Below are positions 1-5,867 of a stretch of DNA of 5,867 nucleotides, one piece after another. This DNA comes from CAYVKY01 sp964452115 (GTDB lineage: Bacteria; Bacteroidota; Ignavibacteria; Tepidaquicellales; Tepidaquicellaceae). The notes below the pieces were generated by a model, which did not search any database, was not told where the DNA came from, and worked only from the letters and a program-made list of their open reading frames with translations. The stretch spans positions 1-5,867 of the forward strand of contig CAYVKY010000135.1 of NCBI GenBank assembly GCA_964452115.1. The letters run 5' to 3'. Within the stretch, counting starts at the first letter, position 1. Every line of letters begins with the position of its first letter. The translations under genes and the position numbers were made by a program.

Positions 1-43
1 TGAATTGAATCTTCGGAACGTAATTGATAATTTGTATGAAACT

Positions 44-83
44 AAAAATATTAATGCTTTTAAAAGGGCATTAATATTTTTTT
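44..83 (+). terminator. Probable intrinsic terminator, AT-rich hairpin with T-run
   Basis: Two perfectly complementary 14-base arms lie at 44-57 and 68-81, and the right arm runs into seven T at 77-83. Inner pairs (two G-U and one A-U) could lengthen the stem to 17 pairs with a four-base loop at 61-64. The minus strand also has a T-run of five (complement of 44-48), so the hairpin could work in both directions, but the plus-strand tail is longer. Only two G:C pairs are present, so the stem is weak for an intrinsic terminator. It most likely ends a plus-strand gene lying left of the window, because the MFS gene starts downstream of it. Stop codons at 1-3, 6-8, 21-23 and 25-27 would suit such a gene end. 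Confidence 0.55.
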
Positions 84-118
84 ATTTATATGCAAAATTA
101 TTATAATGATTGAATTAT

Positions 119-1369
119 ATGAATGAGAAAGAATTGCCGGACGGTGAATTTGTAAACGGAAGCGCGGTGAGCGGGAAAGGATTGTGGAGCAGGGATTTTA
201 CGGGAATATGGACAATAAATTTTTTGCTTACATTCGTGTTTTATCTGCTGATGGTTACAATTGCTTCTTATACTATGAATGAATTCAATGCTTCGGCAGG
301 CACGGCAGGACTCGTGGCGGGAATATTTATCATAGGAACCTGTGCAGGCAGGCTAATTGCCGGATATGTAATCGCAGAAAAGGGAAGCAAGAAAATTTTA
401 TATACAGGGACATTAACTTTTATTATCACTTCGGCATTTTATCTTGTATCTTTTAATCTGCCGATTTTGATAATCACCAGACTTATAAACGGATTTACTT
501 TGGGTATAGCAACTACTGCAACCGGCACGATTGCCGCGCAGATTATCCCTCACAGCCGGCGCGGCGAAGGCATCGGCTATTACAGTCTGAGCGCAATTCT
601 TGCAACTGCATTAGGTCCTTTTGCGGGGCTTCTTCTGAGCCGGTATTTTGGTTTTACCGTTATATTTATTTTCGATTTAATTTTAGCCGGTGTATGCTTC
701 GGATTGGCGGTTATCGTCAATGAACCGGTGCAGCCGTTAAAACGCAAGGAAGAAAGAGGCAGCAGTCTGAAATTTTCAAATTTCTTCGAGTTAAGGGCAA
801 TACCTGTTTCCATCGTTGCTTTTATTATCAGTTTCTGCTTTTCGGGTGTGCTGGCTTTTATGTCATTATATGCACAGCAAAACCGGCTGACAGAGTATGC
901 AAGTTTTTTCTTTCTGATTTATGCAGTTACCGTGCTTTTATCGAGACCATATTCGGGAAAAATGCTGGATATTAAAGGCGCAAATAAAGTGATGTATCCG
1001 TGTCTTTTGATATTTGCGGCCGGAATGATTTTGCTGAGCAATGCAGCGACGGGATTTATTTTATTGATATCGGGTGTGATTATCGGCATCGGATATGGCA
1101 ATGCACAGTCATGCGCTCAGGCAGTTTCCGTAAAGGTAGTTCCCGCAGAAAGGCTGGGGCTTGCAACTTCCACATATTTTATACTCTATGATTTCGGGCT
1201 TGGTGCCGGTCCGTTTATACTCGGATATCTGATACCTCTTACCGGACTTCGGGGATTGTATCTGATTATGGCTTTGGTTGTGCTTGCCTCGATTGCTCTG
1301 TATTATTATCTGCACGGGCGCAAGGTATCCTTAGCGCATACTGAAATTAATTTTTCTTCTTGTAAATAA
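119..1369 (+). CDS. MFS transporter, 12 transmembrane helices, probable drug/metabolite exporter
   Basis: Integral inner-membrane major facilitator, 416 residues from ATG 119. An in-frame TTG at 110 would add three residues; an in-frame TGA at 107-109 blocks anything longer. Neither start has a Shine-Dalgarno, so ATG is preferred by codon alone. Numbering from the TTG, about 30 polar residues precede twelve hydrophobic segments (roughly 33-53, 66-88, 96-114, 117-137, 158-177, 180-203, 229-252, 262-282, 294-310, 312-334, 347-373, 378-400), with a basic cytoplasmic loop at 204-228 between the halves. R124-x3-G128-x3-G132 fits motif B. G169-P170-x2-G173 in helix 5 resembles the antiporter motif C, which favours export. 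The loop 2-3 motif A is degenerate (A89 where Asp is expected), whereas the loop 8-9 copy keeps D287 and G290. The SRRGEGIGYYSL segment (149-160) recalls MFS proteins common in Bacillota. The substrate cannot be read from the sequence. The 3' end overlaps der by 23 bp. Confidence 0.9.
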   Translation: MNEKELPDGEFVNGSAVSGKGLWSRDFTGIWTINFLLTFVFYLLMVTIASYTMNEFNASAGTAGLVAGIFIIGTCAGRLIAGYVIAEKGSKKILYTGTLTFIITSAFYLVSFNLPILIITRLINGFTLGIATTATGTIAAQIIPHSRRGEGIGYYSLSAILATALGPFAGLLLSRYFGFTVIFIFDLILAGVCFGLAVIVNEPVQPLKRKEERGSSLKFSNFFELRAIPVSIVAFIISFCFSGVLAFMSLYAQQNRLTEYASFFFLIYAVTVLLSRPYSGKMLDIKGANKVMYPCLLIFAAGMILLSNAATGFILLISGVIIGIGYGNAQSCAQAVSVKVVPAERLGLATSTYFILYDFGLGAGPFILGYLIPLTGLRGLYLIMALVVLASIALYYYLHGRKVSLAHTEINFSSCK

Positions 1370-2720
1370 AAGTTAAAGGCACGCCGTCATAAGGGAAATT
1401 CTGGCGGAACTTCCTTTCAATGAAGCGTTTGTAGCTCTCGCCCAGCAGCGCAGGTTCATTACAAAATACGATGAATGCCGGCGGTGCATTTTCCAGCTGT
1501 GTGAGATAATTGATTTTCACTTCCTTGCCGCGCGCGGTAGGCGGCGGGGACTTCCGGAATTCCGGTATCAGCACATCGTTCAGTTCGCTGGTTTTGATTC
1601 TCGTGAATCTGTTATTGTAAATGTTCATCGCTTCTTCCACAACCCTGTGTATGCGCTGCTTCGTGAGTGCGGAAATGAAAATCATTTTTATAAATGAAAA
1701 ATTGCTGAGGTGCTGTGTGATTTTCTTTTCAATTAAAAGTGCGGTTTTGGAATCCTTTTCAATCAAATCCCATTTGTTGATTACCACAAGCACGCCTTTC
1801 TTGTATTTTGCAGCGTCTTCCAGAATTCTGATATCCTGATTGTCGAGCTTGACAGGTGCGAGTTCGAGGTCGGGGGTGTTTTTTATATTATCAAAAATAT
1901 TTGTAACGTCAACCACAATGATTGCCACATCGCATCTCTGAAGAGATTTATATGCCCTTATCGTCGAAAAGAAATCAATTGATTCGAGTTTTTTGATTTT
2001 ACTTTTTCGTGTAATGCCCGCTGTATCCACAAGCACGATTTCCTGCTTGTGATACTTTATCACCGAGTCAATCGAATCTCTTGTTGTGCCGGGGATGTCC
2101 GAAACGATATGCCTTTCCTGCTGAATTATGGCGTTAATGATTGATGATTTTCCCGCGTTCGGCTTTCCGATAATAGCAAATTTAGGTCTCTTGTCATACT
2201 CTTCTTCTTCGGTTTCGGTAGTTTCCATATCCCGGGTGATGTGGTCCAGCAGGTCAGCCGCATTTCTTCCCGAAAGTGCTGAAATCATAAAAGCATCGCC
2301 CGCGCCGAGTGAATAGAAGTCCGAAGCGTCTTGCTCGCGCTTTTCATTGTCAACCTTGTTGACCGCAAGTATAATTTCCTTTCCGAGTGAATTTTTCCTA
2401 AGTATATTCATTATTTCCGTATCCACCGGATGCATTCCGCTTACGCAGTCAACAAGAAAAATAACTTTATCCGATTCTTCTACTGCAAGAGCAATCTGTT
2501 CCCTGATATACTTATTGAAACCTTCGTTTGTGTCGGGCACGTATCCGCCCGTATCAATGAGGAAAAATTTCCTGCCGTTCCATTCCACCTCGCCGTAATT
2601 CCTGTCCCTTGTTACACCGCTTTCGTGATGCACGATTGCAGTTTTCTTTCCGGTCAGGCGGTTGAAAAGCGTTGATTTTCCTACGTTCGGTCTTCCGACT
2701 ATTGCAACAATTTTTCTCAT
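1347..2720 (-). CDS. der: Ribosome biogenesis GTPase Der (EngA)
   Basis: Essential tandem GTPase that binds the 50S subunit and helps its late assembly in the cytoplasm. It is 457 residues long, against about 436 in Bacillus and 490 in E. coli. G domain 1: P-loop GRPNVGKS (9-16), DTGG (56-59), NKVD (121-124), SAL (147-149). An acidic linker (about 166-177, rich in Glu) separates it from G domain 2: P-loop GKPNAGKS (185-192), DTAG (232-235), NKWD (315-318), SAL (350-352). A KH-like domain fills about 365-457 and ends in lysines. All nucleotide-binding motifs are intact. G domain 2 carries about 16 extra residues between D271 and Q295-D296, where Bacillus Der has about seven. The ATG overlaps the leuS stop by one base (TAATG), with no Shine-Dalgarno, so translation probably depends on ribosomes finishing leuS. 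It is the last gene of the cluster in this window and runs into the convergent MFS gene. Confidence 0.97.
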   Translation of the reverse strand: MRKIVAIVGRPNVGKSTLFNRLTGKKTAIVHHESGVTRDRNYGEVEWNGRKFFLIDTGGYVPDTNEGFNKYIREQIALAVEESDKVIFLVDCVSGMHPVDTEIMNILRKNSLGKEIILAVNKVDNEKREQDASDFYSLGAGDAFMISALSGRNAADLLDHITRDMETTETEEEEYDKRPKFAIIGKPNAGKSSIINAIIQQERHIVSDIPGTTRDSIDSVIKYHKQEIVLVDTAGITRKSKIKKLESIDFFSTIRAYKSLQRCDVAIIVVDVTNIFDNIKNTPDLELAPVKLDNQDIRILEDAAKYKKGVLVVINKWDLIEKDSKTALLIEKKITQHLSNFSFIKMIFISALTKQRIHRVVEEAMNIYNNRFTRIKTSELNDVLIPEFRKSPPPTARGKEVKINYLTQLENAPPAFIVFCNEPALLGESYKRFIERKFRQNFPYDGVPLTFIYKKKN

Positions 2721-2722
2721 TA
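2720..2722 (-). promoter_or_regulatory. TAATG stop/start overlap, leuS to der (translational coupling)
   Basis: On the minus strand the leuS stop TAA shares its last base with the der ATG. The roughly 30 bases upstream contain no purine-rich Shine-Dalgarno. Re-initiation by the ribosome that has just ended leuS is the simplest way to start der, which would tie the two protein levels together. The overlap is directly visible; the coupling is inferred from it. Confidence 0.7.
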
Positions 2723-5389
2723 TCTTACTACGATATTTACCATTTTATTTTTAACAGTGATTATCTTTACTATCTGTTTGCCTTCGATGTGTCTGATGAT
2801 ATTCTGGTCGTCAAGTGCTGCCTGTTCAAGGTCTTTATCCGGCAGGTCTGCATCCATATCTTTTTTGCCTCTCACTTTTCCGTTCACTGAAAATACCATA
2901 GTAATTTTGTCGGCTTTTGTAAGTTCCGGGTTATATTCAGGCCACTTTTGATAAGCAAGCGTGTCCGCGCCGCCGAGCCGCTGCCACAGCTCTTCTGCAA
3001 TATGAGGTGCAAACGGTGAAAGCAGAAGTACAAAATCTTTCATTACGGATTTGTAAATCTTTTCCGATTTATAAAGTTCATTTATGAAAATCATCATCTG
3101 AGCAATTGAAGTGTTGAACTTCATATCGCCGTCATCAATGTCTTCGGTGATTTTCTTTATAGTTTTATGAAGCAGTTTCTGCATTTCCAATGACGGTGAT
3201 TCATCAGTAATATTTTTATTTAGTTCGCCCGTGAATTCATCTACCACAAGCCGCCACACGCGGTTCAGGAATCTGTTCATTCCGGCAATGCCTTCGGTGC
3301 TCCACGGCTTGGTTGCCTCAAGCGGACCCATATACATTTCAAAAAGTCTCATCGAATCCGCACCGAAATCGTGCACAACATCATCAGGATTGATTACGTT
3401 GCCTCTGGATTTGCTCATCTTTACGCCGTCTTCGCCGAGAATCATTCCCTGATTGAAAAGTTTTATAAAGGGTTCTTTGGTTGTGAGATATCCCAAATCA
3501 TAAAGGAGTTTATGCCAGAAGCGTGCATATAGCAGGTGAAGCACGGCGTGCTCGGAGCCGCCGATGTAAAGGTCAACGGGCATCCAGTATTTTTCTTTAT
3601 CTATGTCGAGGAAAATTTTATCGTTATCCGGGTCAATGTATCTCAGGAAATACCAGCACGAGCCCGCCCACTGCGGCATTGTGTTTGTTTCGCGCTTTGC
3701 GGGTTTACCTGTTTTAGGGTCGGCTGTATTCACCCATTCGGGAATGGTAGCCAGCGGGGATTCCCCGGTGCCGCTCGGTTTATACGATTTCACTTTCGGC
3801 AGAGTAACGGGCAGATGCGATTCGTCAAGTGCCGCGATTCTTCCGTCTTCGGTATAAATCATCGGGAAGGGTTCGCCCCAGTATCTCTGTCTTGAAAAAA
3901 GCCAGTCTCTCAAACGGAAATTGATGCTGCGTTTGCCTATATTATTTTCTTCAAGATAATCATTCATTTTTTCTTTTGCTTCGGATGTCTTCAGTCCGCT
4001 GATAAATCCCGAATCAATGCTATAGCCCTCATCGTGAAAACACACTTTTCCCGTCTGTACATACTTTAAGTATTTTTCGAGCTTTTCCGCGTGACCTTCG
4101 TGAAGATTCAGAAGCGCTTTGCCTGTCAGTATTATTTCTCCGCCGTTTTGTTTGATAACCTTTATCGCATCATCTTTCAGGTCTTCCGGCACTACCACGG
4201 GAATTATCGGAAGGTTATATTTCAGTGCAAACTCCATATCCCTTTCATCGTGTCCGGGCACTGCCATAATGGCTCCCGTGCCGTATGTCATCAGCACATA
4301 GTCCGCAATCATCACGGGAATTTCTTTTCCGTTAACGGGATTGACTGCATAGGCGCCGGTGAACTCTCCTGATTTGATTTTTTCAAGTTCGGTTCTTTCG
4401 ATATCGGATTTCATTGCCGCGGTTTCGATATACTTTTCGATTTTTACACGGCAGTCCGGTGTTGTAATTTTCTTTATCAGCGGATGTTCGGGTGCAAGCA
4501 CCATATATGTTGCACCGAAAAGCGTGTCAGGTCTTGTAGTAAAAACTTCAATTTCTTTGTCTTCGGTGAGTACAGCGCTTTTAATTTTAAATTTTACGAT
4601 TGCGCCTTCGCTTCTGCCTATCCAGTTTGTCTGAAGTTTCTTGATATTCTCAGGCCAGTCCAGCAGACTGAGGTCTTCAAGCAGTCTTCCGGCGTATTTG
4701 GTGATTCTGATTTTCCATTGCTTCATCGGGCGGCGTACCACCGTAAAGCCCTTTTCCAGCTGCTCGGGCACTTCTTCATTTGCGAGAACCGTGCCAAGCT
4801 CCGGACACCAGTTCACCGGTGAATCCGAAATATATGCCAGTCGTTTTGAGTTTATATACTTATATTTTTCCTCATCCGTAAGGTCATCGGGAATTTCGAG
4901 TTCATCAATCGGTTTTGCTTTATTCTCTTTCTCGTCGAAATATGAATTATAAATTTTCAGGAACATCCACTGAGTCCATTTGTAATACTTCTCGTCAGTT
5001 GTATTTATTTCCCTGTCCCAGTCATACGAAAATCCGAGCATCTGAAGCTGGCTTCTGAATCTGACCACGCATTCTTCAACGCCGATACGGGGATTGATAC
5101 CCTTTTTAATTGCAAACTGTTCCGCCGGCAAGCCGAAAGCATCCCAGCCCATCGGATGAAGCACGTTGAATCCCTGCATCCTTTTGTACCGCGACACAAT
5201 ATCCGTAGCCGTATATCCTTCCGGATGCCCGACGTGCAAGCCGTCTCCGCTCGGATAGGGAAGCATATCCAATACATAATATTTCGGCTTTGACTTATCA
5301 ACCTTGTCCGGGTCTCCGATGCTGAATGTTTTATTTTTCAGCCAATACTCCTGCCACTTTTTTTCAATTTCTAAGTGATTATACTTCAT
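2720..5389 (-). CDS. leuS: Leucine--tRNA ligase (LeuRS)
   Basis: Class I aminoacyl-tRNA synthetase that activates leucine with ATP and charges tRNA-Leu in the cytoplasm. At 889 residues it is full length for a bacterial LeuRS. The HIGH motif is H52-V-G-H55 and the KMSKS loop is K657-S661, both intact. The CP1 editing domain (about 260-420) keeps the threonine-rich TTRPDT (284-289) and the MAVPGHDERD segment (375-384) that carries the conserved Asp, so post-transfer editing should work. QTNWIGRSEG (253-262), the anticodon-binding helical domain (about 690-810) and the small C-terminal domain (about 828-889) follow in the usual order. Residues about 152-190 form a charged insertion before WCPELGTVLANEEV (194-207). 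That region has C195 but no further Cys to about 225, so a zinc site is unlikely, as in Bacteroidota-type LeuRS. The ATG at 5389 overlaps the HIT stop and the TAA overlaps the der start, each by one base. No Shine-Dalgarno is visible. Confidence 0.98.
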   Translation of the reverse strand: MKYNHLEIEKKWQEYWLKNKTFSIGDPDKVDKSKPKYYVLDMLPYPSGDGLHVGHPEGYTATDIVSRYKRMQGFNVLHPMGWDAFGLPAEQFAIKKGINPRIGVEECVVRFRSQLQMLGFSYDWDREINTTDEKYYKWTQWMFLKIYNSYFDEKENKAKPIDELEIPDDLTDEEKYKYINSKRLAYISDSPVNWCPELGTVLANEEVPEQLEKGFTVVRRPMKQWKIRITKYAGRLLEDLSLLDWPENIKKLQTNWIGRSEGAIVKFKIKSAVLTEDKEIEVFTTRPDTLFGATYMVLAPEHPLIKKITTPDCRVKIEKYIETAAMKSDIERTELEKIKSGEFTGAYAVNPVNGKEIPVMIADYVLMTYGTGAIMAVPGHDERDMEFALKYNLPIIPVVVPEDLKDDAIKVIKQNGGEIILTGKALLNLHEGHAEKLEKYLKYVQTGKVCFHDEGYSIDSGFISGLKTSEAKEKMNDYLEENNIGKRSINFRLRDWLFSRQRYWGEPFPMIYTEDGRIAALDESHLPVTLPKVKSYKPSGTGESPLATIPEWVNTADPKTGKPAKRETNTMPQWAGSCWYFLRYIDPDNDKIFLDIDKEKYWMPVDLYIGGSEHAVLHLLYARFWHKLLYDLGYLTTKEPFIKLFNQGMILGEDGVKMSKSRGNVINPDDVVHDFGADSMRLFEMYMGPLEATKPWSTEGIAGMNRFLNRVWRLVVDEFTGELNKNITDESPSLEMQKLLHKTIKKITEDIDDGDMKFNTSIAQMMIFINELYKSEKIYKSVMKDFVLLLSPFAPHIAEELWQRLGGADTLAYQKWPEYNPELTKADKITMVFSVNGKVRGKKDMDADLPDKDLEQAALDDQNIIRHIEGKQIVKIITVKNKMVNIVVR

Positions 5390-5391
5390 TA
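5387..5391 (-). promoter_or_regulatory. TAATG stop/start overlap, HIT gene to leuS (translational coupling)
   Basis: On the minus strand the HIT stop TAA shares its last base with the leuS ATG, the same arrangement as at the leuS-der junction. The preceding bases are A-rich without a Shine-Dalgarno. Termination-reinitiation is likely, and a separate leuS promoter inside the HIT gene is not evident. Confidence 0.7.
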
Positions 5392-5856
5392 GTCTGTAAT
5401 TTTCTTTTGAATTTTTAATAAATACGCATCATCCGCTTTCGGACCGAGTGTAGTTGTCAGATATCCCTGATATTTTTCAAAAAATTTTTTCTCATCGGGA
5501 ATCATAGGTTTAAAGTCTTTGCCGAGTCCGTGCAGCGGATATAATTTCACGTGAACGTGATTCACGCCCATACCTTCCATCACAAGCGCAGTGCGCATTG
5601 TGCCGAGCTTTTTATCAAGCAGTAATCCGAGCTCCTTCGCCTTTATAAGAAGATTTGCGTAATCCTCATCCGGCATATCAAACGCATACGAATCGAAATG
5701 CTTTTTCGGAACCAAAAGCGTCATACCCTCAGTATTCGGAAAAATATCCAGAAACGCATAGTAATTATCATCCTCAAACACCTTGTAGGATGGAATTTCA
5801 CCTGAAATTATTTTGCAAAAAATGCAGTCGTTTTGTGAATTGTCCATAAAATTCAT
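5389..5856 (-). CDS. HIT-domain nucleotide-binding protein with altered His triad
   Basis: Small cytoplasmic protein of the histidine triad superfamily, whose members hydrolyse nucleotide phosphoramidates, dinucleoside polyphosphates or adenylates through a covalent nucleotidyl-His. It has 155 residues. The N-terminal C11-x2-C14 followed by KIISGEIPSYKVFED (15-29) is the classic zinc-type HIT start. H53 in VPKKH and H100 may complete a metal site. The triad region reads H100-V-H102-V-K104: the middle His, the usual nucleophile, is present, but the third triad position is Lys. After it, PLHG (107-110) and an alpha-helical, lysine-rich tail to residue 155 extend past the ordinary HIT core. Substrate and activity are therefore uncertain. 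In-frame stops at 5857-5859 and 5863-5865 fix the start at this ATG or at M4 (5847); no Shine-Dalgarno favours either. It is the first gene seen of the leuS-der cluster, and its TAA overlaps the leuS ATG by one base. Confidence 0.9.
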   Translation of the reverse strand: MNFMDNSQNDCIFCKIISGEIPSYKVFEDDNYYAFLDIFPNTEGMTLLVPKKHFDSYAFDMPDEDYANLLIKAKELGLLLDKKLGTMRTALVMEGMGVNHVHVKLYPLHGLGKDFKPMIPDEKKFFEKYQGYLTTTLGPKADDAYLLKIQKKITD

Positions 5857-5867
5857 TTAATCTTAAA

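Noticed and set aside
28..34. TAATTTG resembling the Bacteroidota -7 promoter motif
   Set aside because: It is one base short of TAnnTTTG, the -33 region would be at or beyond the window edge, and a start there would be followed at once by the terminator-like hairpin.
2..106. Plus-strand frame open from the left edge to a TAA at 104-106, which could be the tail of an upstream gene
   Set aside because: The last 15 or so codons run through the hairpin and T-run and encode an Ile/Phe/Tyr/Leu-rich string. Chance openness in AT-rich DNA fits as well, and the other two frames offer stops before the terminator.
102..107. TATAAT just before the MFS gene as a -10 box
   Set aside because: A start site would fall about 5 bases before ATG 119. 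No -35-like element is present about 17 bases upstream, where only a T-run is found, and Bacteroidota-type primary sigma factors favour a different motif.
106..126. Six-codon open frame (ATG at 106, TGA at 124) overlapping the MFS start, as a possible leader peptide
   Set aside because: It has no ribosome site and no regulatory amino-acid run. Such short frames are common by chance in AT-rich DNA.
3536..3895. Open frame of 119 residues on the plus strand inside leuS, plus several smaller ones on the same strand inside leuS and der
   Set aside because: They lie antisense to well-conserved genes with intact motifs. Their products are low-complexity Ser/Phe/Cys-rich sequences without recognisable domains, as expected from reversed codons.
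5547..5562. Palindromic TCACGTGA with a nearby repeat of ACGTGA
   Set aside because: It falls exactly on the codons for the His-Val-His-Val part of the HIT triad, so the alternating codons explain it.

Overview
The window looks like an ordinary chromosomal segment of a bacterium from the Bacteroidota/Ignavibacteriota side of the FCB group. Three things point there: the leucyl-tRNA synthetase has the acidic insertion and cysteine-poor 'zinc' region I associate with Bacteroidota-type LeuRS; the second GTPase domain of Der has the G-x-P-N-A-G-K-S form of the P-loop; and none of the four genes has a recognisable Shine-Dalgarno sequence. Base composition is moderately AT-rich by eye. The phylum is an inference, and I cannot name a genus.

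Layout. Positions 1-118 are intergenic and hold an AT-rich perfect inverted repeat followed by seven T (44-83), probably the terminator of a plus-strand gene lying left of the window. A plus-strand gene for a 12-helix major facilitator (MFS) transporter follows (119-1369; a TTG at 110 is the other possible start). Its 3' end overlaps by 23 bp, tail to tail, the 3' end of a three-gene minus-strand cluster. In transcription order that cluster is a HIT-domain nucleotide-binding protein (5856-5389), leucyl-tRNA synthetase leuS (5389-2720) and the double-GTPase ribosome assembly factor der/engA (2720-1347). Almost every base is coding, and no non-coding stretch exceeds 120 bp.

How the genes work together. 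HIT, leuS and der are joined by two identical one-base TAATG stop/start overlaps, so they are almost certainly one transcript with coupled translation. Its promoter lies beyond the right edge. leuS charges tRNA-Leu and Der matures the 50S subunit, so the theme is translation. The HIT protein may be a nucleotide-phosphoramidate or adenylate hydrolase, though its His triad is altered (third His replaced by Lys). The MFS gene is a separate unit, probably an exporter of an unknown small compound, and looks more like Bacillota transporters than the rest of the window.

I see no new multi-gene system, mobile element, CRISPR array or RNA gene. The points most worth a second look are the altered HIT triad, an insertion of about 16 residues in the second G domain of Der, the paired TAATG junctions, and the convergent overlap without a terminator.
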